DNA from: Saksenaea vasiformis B4078
Lineage: Eukaryota > Mucoromycota > Mucoromycetes > Mucorales > Saksenaeaceae
Direction of reading: 5' to 3'
Length of the DNA: 34,811 nt
Assembly (NCBI GenBank): GCA_000697055.1
Contig: JNDT01001726.1
Location: forward strand, 1 to 34,811
Part shown: positions 11,145 to 21,680 of the stretch, in pieces
Position numbering within the stretch: the stretch's first letter is position 1
How the letters are laid out: each line of letters begins with the position of its first letter
Made by a program: the position numbers and the translations under genes
Notes under the pieces: generated by a model
The model's database searches: none
Told to the model about the DNA's origin: nothing
What the model saw: the letters and a program-made list of their open reading frames with translations, nothing else

Positions 11145-12064
11145 TTCAACAGATTTGACGGAAGGCGAAAGAGAAGGTTCTACTTTGCGTGGAAAATGGT
11201 GATGGATTGGGAGCGCGGGACTCAGTGCGCGCATCACACAACGTCCGCAAATTAAAATGAATCGATTGGTTCATAAATTCCGGACACCGTAACATTCCGG
11301 TTCCTCCCCGGAAAAAAGCAATCCAGGTCCGACGGACAGACTGGACGACAGGTACCCATACCATTAAAGCGGCTTGCAGGAAACTGAGTCCTCGCTCATT
11401 TAACCGAGCTTGATGAAGCCCCTTACTCTTGTCTAATAGACCATTAATGAAGAATCGTGAAAAAACTCATTGCTCTGGTCGATAGAACTACAAAAGATTC
11501 AGTAAACATTGCTCTTTTTGTTATTACACATAGACGACACTTACGAAAGAGATACCAGCTAAGAGAGATCACTTACAGAGATCCAACAGACCTAGTGGAT
11601 CAACTTTATTGCAAACATTCACAAGCGGTTTACAATGTAGTAAAATGAGCTGCAGTTAAGTCGTCCATGAAGAAACAGATGAGTAAAGCTTGTTCAACAG
11701 TGCTCAACTCAAAGGGCATTGAGCTTTGTCCCAAAGCCGCATTGGAATTCTCCTGTTATTTTTAATGCTGGAGCAGCAGAGGGAACCGTCACTGGAAACG
11801 GCAATGAACAGAAGCACAGTTGTTCAGTAATCATTCATGTAACTGATGGACATATACCCTAAGAAATTACAGGGTATTACCTACAATTTTGCGTCCATTT
11901 GTGATATTTCCGTATGATTGCCAGATGAACTCTGCGCTTTGGAGTATGTCTTTCTACGTTCATACAATACTATGACTTGCATGTCGTACAGTTCCATGTT
12001 ACCTTTGTGTCATTGATAGCTTCCTATTATCAGAGACAAAAGATGTATCAGAAACAGGCGTCGA
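11145..12064. other. Divergent intergenic region between eL24 and the 585-residue gene
   Basis: The two genes are transcribed away from each other, so this stretch holds both 5' flanks. Only small unsupported frames are present (for example 11457-11648 plus, 11364-11146 minus). No TATA box or known site could be assigned. Confidence 0.4.
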
Positions 12065-12255
12065 TTGTCTTGTGCAAAAGTCGTGTTAAGAGACAGGGTT
12101 CGATTGTTGATGTTAGAGATAGAGTTATTTGTCTTATGCAAACGACGTGTCAGTAATCAGATCCCCTTATTTCACGCACAAGTTGTGTGTGACAAGTACG
12201 GTTCTTTTGCGATAGGGTCCTATTGTCTCATGCAGTGAGTGTGCCGGTGATTGGA
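12065..12255 (+). repeat. Four degenerate short repeats upstream of the 585-residue gene
   Basis: A motif of the form TTGTCTYRTGCA followed by a GTGT-containing tail recurs at about 12065, 12129, 12167 (diverged: TTATTTCACGCA) and 12223. The spacings are 64, 38 and 56 bp. The copies are imperfect, suggesting an old tandem array or clustered binding sites ending about 150 bp upstream of the coding start. Confidence 0.4.
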
Positions 12256-12402
12256 CGCCATACTGAGAGATGATGGTTGAGTGCATCCGAAACGGAGGAG
12301 AGAAAAAAAAATGACCTGGCCATCTGACCACATTACACAAAAGAGCAATTATTTTTGTCCTCTTCTCCTCCTTTCTTGCTTTCTTTTTTGTTTTTCTTTT
12401 AT

Positions 12403-14160
12403 ATGACAAAATACGACAAAACAGTGTACACAAGCCCAGCTACATCCAACTCGCCTTCTGCAAGCCAAAAGAAAAATGGCACCACAGAAGACAATAGAAC
12501 GATTGATGAAATTGGCTATCCGCAGCCCAGTCAGAGACACGCCGTAATCCCGTATAATGAAGAAGAACAACCTGATGTTGCTGGCCCAACAAAATCACCT
12601 CCACCTGTTTTGATGCCACGCCCTATTCCTGCGGTCGCTCCAACTAGAAACTTATTTCAGAAAGATGGATCATCATCTTATGCATCACGTCCCTTCAGTT
12701 ACGTCAGTTACAGGGAAACTGAAACTACAATTGAAGAAAAGAAAATAACTACGACTTCGAGTCCTCCTGCAGGAATCTTGAAAAAGTCAGCTGAAGATCG
12801 TTCTAAACCCAAGAAAGCTCCACAGCATGACACGGGATCACACGAAAGTAATAACGCAACGTCATTCTCCCCACCAACCGGCAAACCTGACAAACGACGG
12901 GTCACATCATGGAAGATAGCAACAAATTCTTCATCGCTGTCCTCACCAAAAATGGTTTCGCCATCGATAGAAGGGGTACATCGTCGTCGATTGCCTGATA
13001 AATCATCTGACGAGATCGCGGAGTCTGATGCGTTGTATTCCCATCAATCCCTAATGGAGGAAAATGCACAATTAAAGTACGAGATTGGGCTGCTGTTGCG
13101 AGAACGGGAAGAACTAGTGTACGACTGTACTAGGATGCACCATGAAAACCAATCTATGGGAATGCACCTCCGTCAACTGGAACAAAAGATGCGTGATTAT
13201 GCGAGATTGACAACAACGAAGGATCCAAAGAATCAAGCGGAACCCGGAACTTCGGATGAAACACACCGGGAAAGCAAAGGGAATCTACCAAATATGCAGG
13301 AGAAAGAAGATCGAGAACCAAAATTCTCAAGCCCGGTTCAAAGTGGCGCTCATAATGACAATGATAAGGTGCCTCGTCCTGTACTTTCCTTTTCAGAACC
13401 TGTCCGTTTGCGGCCTTCTAGACGACATTCAGTAAATGAACCATCATCATTACGTAAAAATGGTGGTGTTGAAAACGAAGAGTCACCAGAACCAATCGAA
13501 TACACAGGACCTCCAGATCCAACCACGTTTAGAAGAGTCCGCCGACGAGTACCTTGGCAATGGGAAGAGTACGAACTGGATGATCACTATCCGAGCGAGG
13601 AATACTTTGTGAAAATGCCTGTGCGGAATCGCAATGGCGGAGGCGCCCCACCGGGTCGACACCCTTGGCGTGGTGGATATTATAGTCGAGCAAACGAGAG
13701 CAACTTATATTATCAACATGAGTATAATTACAACACAGATTCAGCTGAGGAATGGGAAGAAAGGCAATACATGATGTATCCGCGCCGTCGTCGGCCGTTA
13801 ACCCGGCAGAAATCATGGACCTCTGACGCAAGCAAAGTACGTCGATCTGGATCTCTGACAAGACGACGGTCAATGTCATCGACACCATCCGCAGCGCCAT
13901 TTCCACACCCTCCCCCATCCATGTCCCAACCTCATTTTGTACCACACGACATGATCTGGCCAGGATACGACGTTGATCCTGCAGACGCTATAATGTATCC
14001 GCCTATACCACCTTTCTATTATACCTCAGTGCCACCAGAACCTCACAACATGGATCGTAAAGGCTATCCACAATCAAAACAAGCTCGTACGATTCGAAGA
14101 AGGCCGTCGGTACGAGAGGCTCAAGATCATGCGTATTCCGCCTACGGGACTTCTATGTGA
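12403..14160 (+). CDS. Disordered protein with a central coiled coil, 585 residues, function unknown
   Basis: A single uninterrupted frame. The ATG at 12403 follows a long C/T-rich tract (12359-12400); extension to a TTG at 12355 would just translate that tract. The first 200 residues are Ser/Thr/Pro/Lys-rich. A charged heptad-like helix at about 213-268 (LMEENAQLKYEIGLLLRERE and on) is a likely dimerising coiled coil. An aromatic stretch RRVPWQWEEYELDDHYP lies at about 380, and a Pro/Tyr/Met-rich tail follows. Several basic sites of PKA/AGC type occur (RRHS, TRQKS, TRRRS, RRRPS), so phosphorylation is plausible. No enzymatic or DNA-binding domain is recognised. Length, composition and absence of stops make it a real gene; a scaffold or cell-polarity role would be a guess. 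Confidence 0.75.
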   Translation: MTKYDKTVYTSPATSNSPSASQKKNGTTEDNRTIDEIGYPQPSQRHAVIPYNEEEQPDVAGPTKSPPPVLMPRPIPAVAPTRNLFQKDGSSSYASRPFSYVSYRETETTIEEKKITTTSSPPAGILKKSAEDRSKPKKAPQHDTGSHESNNATSFSPPTGKPDKRRVTSWKIATNSSSLSSPKMVSPSIEGVHRRRLPDKSSDEIAESDALYSHQSLMEENAQLKYEIGLLLREREELVYDCTRMHHENQSMGMHLRQLEQKMRDYARLTTTKDPKNQAEPGTSDETHRESKGNLPNMQEKEDREPKFSSPVQSGAHNDNDKVPRPVLSFSEPVRLRPSRRHSVNEPSSLRKNGGVENEESPEPIEYTGPPDPTTFRRVRRRVPWQWEEYELDDHYPSEEYFVKMPVRNRNGGGAPPGRHPWRGGYYSRANESNLYYQHEYNYNTDSAEEWEERQYMMYPRRRRPLTRQKSWTSDASKVRRSGSLTRRRSMSSTPSAAPFPHPPPSMSQPHFVPHDMIWPGYDVDPADAIMYPPIPPFYYTSVPPEPHNMDRKGYPQSKQARTIRRRPSVREAQDHAYSAYGTSM

Positions 14161-15180
14161 TAGGTTGACTATACGTGTAACGCCTATCATAGAAACCCTA
14201 GTCTTTAAGAAATCGTTATATTTTAAAATGTGTAGTATTCATGACGATAAATCATGATTCACTCGACATACATAAATCTATACATGTAATAAGTGGTTCA
14301 TCCACCTAGCAAAGGTAGATTGATATAAATAAAGTATCGGAGCGTCTTCCTTCGAAAAAAATGTCTACATTATCTGAAGGGTCGGAGCACGCTATTACGA
14401 AATTCTCTGTAAAGTTGCCTGACACAAAAGTAAGTTGCCAGACTGTCATACTCTTTTGTAAATGTGATGTGCACAGAAATAGTAGCTGTGGTAAGCCATA
14501 TGGCTTGCGAGAAGTACTGATCTTGGCTCAGCGACAAAGTGAGAGTTACTTCGAGTTACAGATTGACTCTCCGGAGACCGATTGCTAACTGCACCTGCTA
14601 GTACCATGTAGCCATAGAAGCTCGCACCAGAGGCACAGCATGTTAGGATACTCACCAATTTCCAAATCCTCTTTATTCAGGTGACAATTGACAAGGGCAA
14701 AGAGAAGGCCATAGGTGGAGGAACGCATCAAGGTCATTGTTGATTTTATTGATGCTAATCCTTCTGCTTTTGTCGCTAGAGTGAACGAGCATTGGTGCAA
14801 CGGTCTTAAATTCTTAAATCCACTAGTAGCACTGGTTATAACCTCCATGAGAATAGGTTGCGAACCTTCTATGTAATAAGCAGTGCTTCGTTATATCGAA
14901 AAAATAACTCAACAGATTAGTGAAGCCACGACCGGTGCGTAAACAGGAACAGGGACTTCTTAAGAAATTGTACAAACGTTTGGTGAGTGTGCGTTCCATT
15001 TAAGCATCAAGCGCACAAGACTTGGCCTAAAGGGGTTACTCCTACCATCCTTCGATACGAACTGCAAGCGAGAAGGGCACGTCTATATGGCATATCTCTG
15101 CTTCACGTTTAGTCGAAGTATGCTTGAAAAGCCCTGGATGTGTGAGAAGCGATGCTGATTCAGGGCATTGTTTAGCACTT
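14161..15180. other. Intergenic stretch; possible small gene start at 14361
   Basis: GATATAAATAAAG (about 14322-14334) resembles a TATA box, and about 27-40 bp later an ATG at 14361 opens a 75-codon frame (MSTLSEGSEHAITKF). Its first segment runs into AAAAGTAAGT at about 14426, which could be a splice donor. I recognise no domain and cannot follow it into a second exon. The rest of the stretch shows nothing. Confidence 0.25.
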
Positions 15181-15189
15181 TAAGCTGAA

Positions 15190-15475
15190 ATGAGCGAACG
15201 AAAGGTCGCTATGTCGTTACAGAGAAGTTCCTTCGAAAGTACTAAAAAGTATATTACCGCCCCAGGGTGTCAATGTACCAATCGTTCTTGCTACTCTCCT
15301 GAGTTGAACTCAATCGAGCAGCTCTGTTCCATCATTAAAGGTAAAGTTAAGGGACACAGGTTTCTGGAATAACAGACTTCATTGCCACAGATCAGCGACG
15401 CTTTCAATAACATAGCGTTACGTGATTTCGGTGATTTATTTTCTCAAATGGTTTCCACCAATACAAATATGTCTT
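15190..15475 (+). pseudogene. C-terminal remnant of a second DDE-type (Tc1/IS630-like) transposase
   Basis: The frame at 15190-15372 contains CYSPELNSIEQLCSIIKGKV and then KGHRFLE. This matches the LPPYSPELNPIEQ-W-IIK-KVK region with the final catalytic glutamate of the DDE_3 transposases common in fungal genomes. A stop follows, and after a frame change AFNNIALRDFGDLF (about 15400-15440) resembles the next helix. The N-terminal and first catalytic aspartates are not recognisable upstream. It differs from the Tc1 remnants at 1-495 and 8.0-8.6 kb. Confidence 0.65.
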
Positions 15476-16662
15476 CGTGTCTGTGAAGCTGCTTTAATAT
15501 TTTTCACTCGACCATCAGACGCGTATTTTAAGCATACTGCTGACGTGGGTGCAAAACATATGAAGAGGGATCGAGTTCGGTGGATTTATTGACTTATTGC
15601 GATGCTCTTGAACGCGTAGCCCTTCGTAGGTTGAGGGAAGTTAAGTACGGGCTTTAAGATCTTCTCCACCTGGGCGTTTTAACCAAATGTCAGTCTTTCA
15701 GCATAGACTACATTACATATAGGCATAGCTAAATGTAGAGATAGATCGTGTGAGAGTCAGAAAGAATTTGCTGAACGCGCTATGTCATCTGAGAAACGAT
15801 TGAGAGAATAAGTCTTGAAAGCGCAGTGGATGTCGAACTTCTTTTATGAATTCATTTCTCACTGATCTATAGACACCATCCAAGCGACGGGTGAATATTA
15901 CTCGCTGTATCAGAGACTGAAGTATCATTTCGATTATCTAAGCAACCGATACCTACTCACCAAGCAGAAATGCAGTGAGGCCCAGGATGCACTGCGCTCT
16001 CCGCGTCCGTGTATCTTCCCATGGCTACACGTAGCTATGTGTCAACCTGGTCAGTGGTCGTCAGAATAGTGATGATGGGTAACCAATATGCAGAATAGCA
16101 TTTACAATGTTTTCATATGCATGATCACATTATACGCGCGCTTGCTGGGCATAAACCGAGACGCTCAATTGAAACGAGTCAATTACCAAGTCAGGTGGCC
16201 GATGTTTCCTGCTGTGTTCTTCTCCATTCTTTGCGGTGACAATACGTCTCCCGATGATCCGTTAGTGGCTGTTTTCAGATACACAAAGCTGTATTCCAGA
16301 TCAGATACCCATTGATGTAAGTAGAGAATGAGCTTATCGCCGACATATATACTCTATGGATGCATACAAATCATAAGTCAGACTTATCGTGGCATAAATG
16401 CATACGGTAGAGCTGTGTTAAAAGCCACCCTTCTTTACCTTTACCGCTCCAAAGAATGGTGTGCAATTTCGTGCAGCCAGTTACCGCGCTGATCTTTACT
16501 TAACACATTTTCGAGGATATTGGAAATCTGATATCACAGCCTGGCTACAACTATTTATGCTATAGCAACATCCAAGAAGTTCATTCTGCAACGAGAGCGA
16601 TCGAGGCCCTACAAAATTGGAAAAAAGTGCACAATGAAGGATCCATCCTCTCAGCAGTAACA
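15476..16662. other. Intergenic stretch with no recognised gene
   Basis: Only one frame above 60 codons (16088-16315, plus), with no motif. No RNA gene, repeat array or promoter could be supported. Confidence 0.4.
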
Positions 16663-17645
16663 TACTGTTTATTGAATGTATCTTTACGCTACTCTATGTA
16701 AATTTTGTGACCATCGAGAGCCAGGTTTGTGCTAAATGAGGGGTGAAATACGCGGTTATCAGTACATAAATTGGCGATAAAATAATACTCTACTTACATC
16801 AACTTGGTCCCCAGATGAAGGCAAAATTTATTCGAGCAGCATAAAAATTTATCCACGGTTAGTAAACGGAAGATACTTGATGTCAATTCACTTACCCCCA
16901 AAGAGCATACCTGCCCGTTGGCAGCAGCCTGCCCCGCACCTGACGCGACGGGGGTGGCAGAGGAGACTATACTGGTGCAAGCACCAGTTTGGGTTTTGAC
17001 GCCGTGCAGAGGACTTGAAGCGATGCAACGTCTGGCGAGGTTATGTCGTGGAAGTTGAGCGAGGCTGCGTGTGACAGCATTTAATTACCTGGTGAACAAT
17101 GGGCTACACTACAGCCGAGATGGTTCGGGACAGAGGTCATGCAGGCTAAAGAATAGACATAAAAACATGAGTAATCCTGCACGTATATAAATTGACATCC
17201 TTACCGGGGATGCCCTTTTGAGAAACAGAGCCAAAGAATTTAAAAATGGTTCATCCATGCCTTTAAATGCGGATCATTTTTGGATGAAACCTTTCCTTAG
17301 CTTGAGCACATTTTTATTGCTTTCCGACGGAATATTGGGAAATCGATCGCTGAAGTACCTCAATGCAAAGATAATGTTCTTGCTTCAACGGAACGTTTGC
17401 CTTACCTTGAGACATTTTTACTGCTTCCGGGAAGAATACAGAAGAACCATCGCTGAAGCACTTTAATGTAAAACTGAGGTTACCCAGGCGCGAATTGTTC
17501 CTTGGATTAATACAAGTGAACCACTTCTTCACGCCAAGACGCATCACTCTCCAGTGCTAAAATTATTTGGCTTGAACGTCTCATAACATTTATTTGCTGC
17601 AAACGCTCACTAAAAATCCAATATTTTCGCTAGCGGCGACCAGAG
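16663..17645 (+). repeat. Dispersed non-coding repeat, copy B (longest)
   Basis: Begins TACTGTTTATTGAATG and aligns with copy A over its full length, with the landmarks GCAGAGGACTTGA, GTGTGACAGCATTTA, CTTACCGGGGATG and GGTTACCCAGGC in the same order. It contains an internal imperfect tandem duplication of about 100-115 bp (about 17300-17410 and 17411-17485). Both halves hold ACATTTTTA-TGCTT followed by CATCGCTGAAG-like sequence. It has no coding capacity. Confidence 0.75.
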
Positions 17646-18009
17646 AGGAACGCAGCCATTGTATTCGCTAATGTCTCGGTTGGATTACCCTTTGGAGAAC
17701 CGTAGTTATGCCATAGCCGTTCTGGGATAAACCTAACTTAGCAGGTTGCATACTATCCATTGCCTGCAAGCGCGCGGTCGCCTACGGATCCTACCGTTAA
17801 TCTTAGACTTTATCTCCCCGCTCTTCTCACTTCTAGACTACTATCCGTTGCGTTCAGATTTTTTCCCCTTTTGTCTCGCAGAAGTGTTTGGCCATTTTCA
17901 ATTCTTTTTGACTGGGATAGAGCGGACATTTTTGATTGCCTACGCGCTCATAGCCATCAATTGAACATTAAAAAACGAAGCTAAGTTTTGCTTCTCTGGA
18001 GTGTCTGCT
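17646..18009. other. Spacer between repeat copies B and C
   Basis: Two overlapping frames of about 72-74 codons (17746-17964, 17760-17984) in different registers, neither with a recognised motif. Nothing else is apparent. Confidence 0.4.
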
Positions 18010-18535
18010 CTAATGAAGAATCAGTATGTAGTCATTAGTACATAAACTGGCAATAAGTCTACTTACACCAACTCAGTCCCTCAGCAGATACAAACTTACG
18101 CAGAGTAGCATAAAAGCGTCCATGGTAAGTAAACGGGATAAAAACGCTACGTCATTTTACTTGCGCCAACCGTGGCAGACCCTCACCGTGGCCAGTAAGA
18201 GCAATCCTGGAAAACTCTTGCGGTTATGGGCATTGGTAAGCTATGCACACTGCAGAAAAACTAAAGCGATGCAGTGTCTTGTCATCTATCGCAGAAAATG
18301 AATGGTCCCGAGTACGTGATCGTATTAATTTACTGAAAGATGGCCTTGACCACTATAAACTCCCAAGACGATCCGGGATACAGATCATGTAGGCTAAACT
18401 TCGCACGAAAAGACGTGAATGATGCTGAATACGTGTTCCATCAAAAGTACATATCGGACATGTTAAAAGGAAACAGAGTCGAAGAAAAGACATTATGCAT
18501 CCTTTAAATATGCATCCCCTTCGTTATGTATAATA
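18010..18535 (+). repeat. Dispersed non-coding repeat, copy C (partial)
   Basis: Aligns with the central part of copies A and B: the GTACATAAACTGGCAATAA start, the GCATAAAA-GTCCATGG-TAGTAAACGG block near 18108-18135, GATGCAGTGTCTTGTCATCT and the GGAAACAGAGTC block near 18470. It lacks both ends and is more diverged than copy B. Confidence 0.6.
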
Positions 18536-18921
18536 AATATTGCAGTTGAACGCTTGAACAACGAATGAGAAACAGTCGAGATAATACACCAGCATGATGC
18601 ATTTTAAGTTTATGCTTCCCACAAATGTTTGGTGTCACAGGGCGCAAAAAGTGGTATTCGAAATATGGCGTTGACACTAGTTTATACAGAAAATTCTGTT
18701 ATTAACTATTGGTTATCGCAAAGCAGATGACAGCAGAGCGGATCCGATTCAGGATCAGATGTGCTACAACTGACAGAGACCCTGTTTTATTGCTCTGAAG
18801 TCCAAGACACTTTATGTAGCTGGATTTCAATCGGAAGTGTTCTGGACAGCCTAGTCTAAACAAATGTGGTAGTTCTCGACGATGGCGTAACGTTGCGAGA
18901 TTGAAATTTTGATGGTGCTAT
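18536..18921. other. 5' flank of GST1
   Basis: No reading frame of note. The right half shows patchy resemblance to the DNA preceding the GST4 relic (28100-28280), including a GCGTAAC-TTGCGA block at about 18888 versus 28230-28240. This marks duplicated promoter-proximal sequence. Confidence 0.4.
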
Positions 18922-18956
18922 TTGTCATCATCGCTGAGGCGCAGCCACTATTACAA
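18922..18956 (+). promoter_or_regulatory. Conserved upstream box of GST1
   Basis: Starts TTGTCATCATCG, has the core GGCGCAGC and ends TTACAA. The same box stands before GST3 (23408-23443) and GST4 (28280-28313), each time ending 76-80 bp before the ATG. It is absent before GST2. Conservation above the surrounding sequence suggests a binding site, though shared descent alone could explain it. Confidence 0.5.
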
Positions 18957-18976
18957 CCATGATCCCTAGAGTTTCA

Positions 18977-18986
18977 TATATATAAA
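18977..18986 (+). promoter_or_regulatory. TATA box of GST1
   Basis: TATATATAAA lies 51 bp upstream of the GST1 ATG and just downstream of the conserved box, a good core promoter arrangement. Confidence 0.6.
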
Positions 18987-19036
18987 GGGTGGAGATTACA
19001 ATGCTTCTTTTTTTCCATCAAATCAGAAACCACAAC

Positions 19037-19925
19037 ATGAGCACAGCAAACTTTCCAAAGGTTACACTTCACTACTTCCTTCTTGGTGGAGATCGTAAGT
19101 AAAACAGTTACGTTGATTCACCGTAACTTAATGCATATTTTACCAGCCAAGCGAGGTCTTGGTGAAAATGTAAAATTGTTGTTGGAGGATGCTGGCATCG
19201 AGAACGAGTATGTGCAAGGAGCATATGAAGATTGGCCTGAGAGGAAAGCAAAGCTGGTCGAAGAAGGTTACGACATGGAAACCCTTCCCATGCTTGAGAT
19301 CGAAGGCAGAAGACTCGGAAAGACTGTACCAATCATGCGATACGTTTCTAAAAGGCTGGGTGAGTTCAGTATTAACGCTTATAACAGCTGCTGACCCTAT
19401 ACCTAGGCAAATATCTCGGATCTAATGATGAAGAGGATCAATACTTGGATGCCTTGTCCGATATCCTTCTGGATTGGGGAAAGTATTACTCCTATGCAAC
19501 TTATCGCGGTACAGAGGTAATTGTAACTAGGCCAGTTGGATTATTTCGAATTAAAGCATTCTGCATTAATAGGAGCAAAAGAAAGAGTACAGCACAGTTA
19601 CCGTTCCAAAGTATCTAAGCTTATTTGAAAAGTACTATTCTCGACATAATGGTCCATATGTTTTGGGTGATAAGGTCAGCTTATTTCATTAAGGATTCGG
19701 CGTGCTCACGTTGAAGTGCATTAGATTACCTATGTGGATTTCCTAGTATACCACAGGATTGATAGCGACTGTGCAGACTACAAGGTAATGTGATGATCAA
19801 ATGCTATGAGACCAAGACCCGCTCACAACATCCCATAATAGAACTCTCCAAATTTGGCGAAGTTCGTTGAAGCGTTTGTCGAAAGACCTAACCTTAAGGC
19901 TCATCTTGCTCGTGTCAATGCTTAA
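19037..19925 (+). CDS. Glutathione S-transferase, sigma-like (GST1), six exons
   Basis: Exons are 19037-19094, 19147-19359, 19407-19516, 19573-19674, 19725-19784 and 19842-19925. All introns are GT-AG and about 47-57 bp, and the join gives 208 residues, normal for the cytosolic GST fold. The thioredoxin-like half has HYF at 12-14 (candidate catalytic Tyr13), LGENVKLLLEDAG, cis-proline in TLPMLE (Pro67) and KTVPIMRY (78-85), where Thr79 replaces the Ser of the usual Gln-Ser glutathione-binding pair. The helical half ends in NSPNLAKFVEAFVERP. The family conjugates glutathione to electrophiles or isomerises lipid-like substrates in the cytosol. Exon lengths match GST2 exactly up to exon 6, and a promoter box and TATA precede it. 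It appears intact. The neighbouring terpene synthases suggest a role in terpenoid handling, but general detoxification is equally possible. Confidence 0.9.
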
Positions 19926-20457
19926 TTTCGTCAAAATAAAAATAAACAGATCATGTCAGTTCATCTTATACCAGCACAGGTTAACTGCACCTGGCATACA
20001 TCTGCAGAGTTACCATCTCATGTACAATTGGTTGACTAGCAAATTTTTCGACGCTTATTTTCAACTACGCGCATGCTAAAGCCATGTACACTGGACGAGT
20101 TTGCACTTCTGTTGTAGCAACCTATTCATCTATCCTATGACACCCTGAAGAAAGTCAACACGTTTACTTTGACAATTACAGATGCTACCATATGGACAAA
20201 ATGGGTTTCACTTACGAAAAAAAATTATTATTGCATTATACCAAGTAGTTAGCATAGGACAAAGTTTAGTCAGAGTGTAAATATTGTTTTCCATGAACAA
20301 TATGCAATTTCAAACATGAACAGAGTGATTAACACTTTGTGTGAAAAACGTGACAAAATGTCACTAGAAGCTGGTCCTTCGGTAATGCATCGGAATGGAG
20401 CTGAAAAGATGCATCTGATATATTGAAATGCAGCAATAACCAACTAAATTTTCAAGG
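19926..20457. other. Spacer between GST1 and GST2
   Basis: Contains the GST1 3' flank and the GST2 promoter region. The 70-codon frame at 19867-20079 overlaps the last GST1 exon out of frame and is a shadow. The GST upstream box is not found here. Confidence 0.4.
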
Positions 20458-20465
20458 ATATAAAG
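20458..20465 (+). promoter_or_regulatory. TATA-like element of GST2
   Basis: ATATAAAG lies about 40 bp upstream of the GST2 ATG. Unlike the other GST copies, no GGCG-AGC/TTACAA box precedes it, so GST2 may be regulated differently. Confidence 0.45.
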
Positions 20466-20503
20466 AACAAAGACTTCCATCGCAACAAAATAACGAACCT
20501 AAC

Positions 20504-21397
20504 ATGACTACAGTTGCCTTTCCAAAAACTACCCTTTACTATCTTCTTCCTCCGATAAGTTGTAAGTCAGTTAGACCGTTAAAATACCATTCTCTGACAA
20601 CCCTTTTATTAGACAAGTTTGGCCTTGGCGAAAACGTAAAGTTGCTATTGGAGGATGCTGGCATCGAGAATGATTATGTACGAGTGTCATATGAAGATTG
20701 GCCCGAGAAGAAGACAAAGCTGTTCGAGGAAGGATACTACCTGCAAACTCTTCCCATGATCGAGTTTGAAGGCAAACGAATCGGAAAGACCGTGCCCATC
20801 ATGCGATACATTTCTAAAAGTTTAGGTTAGTCTTTCATTGATCCTAACAACGTTCCCTGATCATATTTAGGCAAATATCTTGGATCGAACGACGATGAGA
20901 ATCAATACTTAGATTCTTTGTCCGATGCCGTTATGGACTGGGCCCAAGACTTCTTTTCCACATTCAGACAAGCTACGGAGGTACAACTATCTTTCTCAAT
21001 TTCGTGACATTTTATAAACGTGCTGCATCCATAGGATACAAAGGAAAACTATAAGGAAAAACTCTTACCAAAACACGTCGGTATCTTTGAAAAAGTCTAC
21101 GCCCAACATATTGGTCCTTACATTCTGGGTGAACAGGTCGGCTTAGTTGTTTAGCAAGTTGATAAACTCACAATAAACCCGATAGATTTCGTATGTGGAT
21201 TTCCTAGTATTCCACGAGTTGGATCAGGAAGAGGTGGACCTGAAGGTGAGATCATTCGCAGTTGCAAACCGAGAAAGAAGCTGACGGAAATGGTATAACA
21301 GGACTATCCGCATCTCGCTGAGTTTGTTAGTACTTTCATTGAACGTCCTAATATAAAAGCCCATTTCTCTCATACTAGCGCCTCGTTTTATCAGTAA
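20504..21397 (+). CDS. Glutathione S-transferase, sigma-like (GST2), six exons
   Basis: Exons are 20504-20561, 20613-20825, 20871-20980, 21035-21136, 21186-21245 and 21302-21397, all GT-AG, giving 212 residues. Intron positions and phases are identical to GST1. Features are TLYYLL near the N-terminus (candidate catalytic Tyr), FGLGENVKLLLEDAGIENDY, cis-proline in TLPMIEFEG, KTVPIMRYISK and a helical half ending HLAEFVSTFIERPNIKAHF. Exon 2 is closer to the GST3 relic than to GST1, so GST2 and GST3 share a more recent ancestor. The C-terminus is four residues longer than GST1. It appears intact. Substrate is unknown; likely a cytosolic glutathione-dependent enzyme acting beside the terpene synthases. 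Confidence 0.9.
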
Positions 21398-21474
21398 TAA
21401 ATGTCACACACCAGAGTAGCGTTCTTACTCGTGATAGTCTCTTTGGCTAAGGTAATAGGAAAACAATCATAGTA

Positions 21475-21680
21475 TACTGTTCATTGAATGCTTCTTTACG
21501 CTACTCTATGTAAATTTCGCGTCCATCAAGAGCCAGGTTTGCGCTAGGGAAGGTATGAAATATGCGGTTATCAGTATATAAAATTGGCGATAAAATAATA
21601 CTCTACTTACATCACTGTAGTCCCCAGATGGATGCAAAACTTATTCGAGCAGCATAAAAATTCATCCATGGTTAGTAAAT
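21475..21680 (+). repeat. Dispersed non-coding repeat, copy E (5' end only)
   Basis: TACTGTTCATTGAATGCTTC through ATGGTTAGTAAATG is nearly the same as the first 200 bp of copy B, then similarity stops abruptly. It begins about 80 bp after the GST2 stop. The high similarity to copy B suggests a younger copy or a shared duplication. Confidence 0.7.

Noticed and set aside
12090..12110. GGTTCGATTG as a possible tRNA B-box
   Set aside because: No matching A-box or cloverleaf arms nearby; the sequence belongs to the degenerate repeats.
12355..12402. TTG start extending the 585-residue protein by 16 codons
   Set aside because: The extension is just the pyrimidine-rich leader translated; the first ATG at 12403 is in frame.
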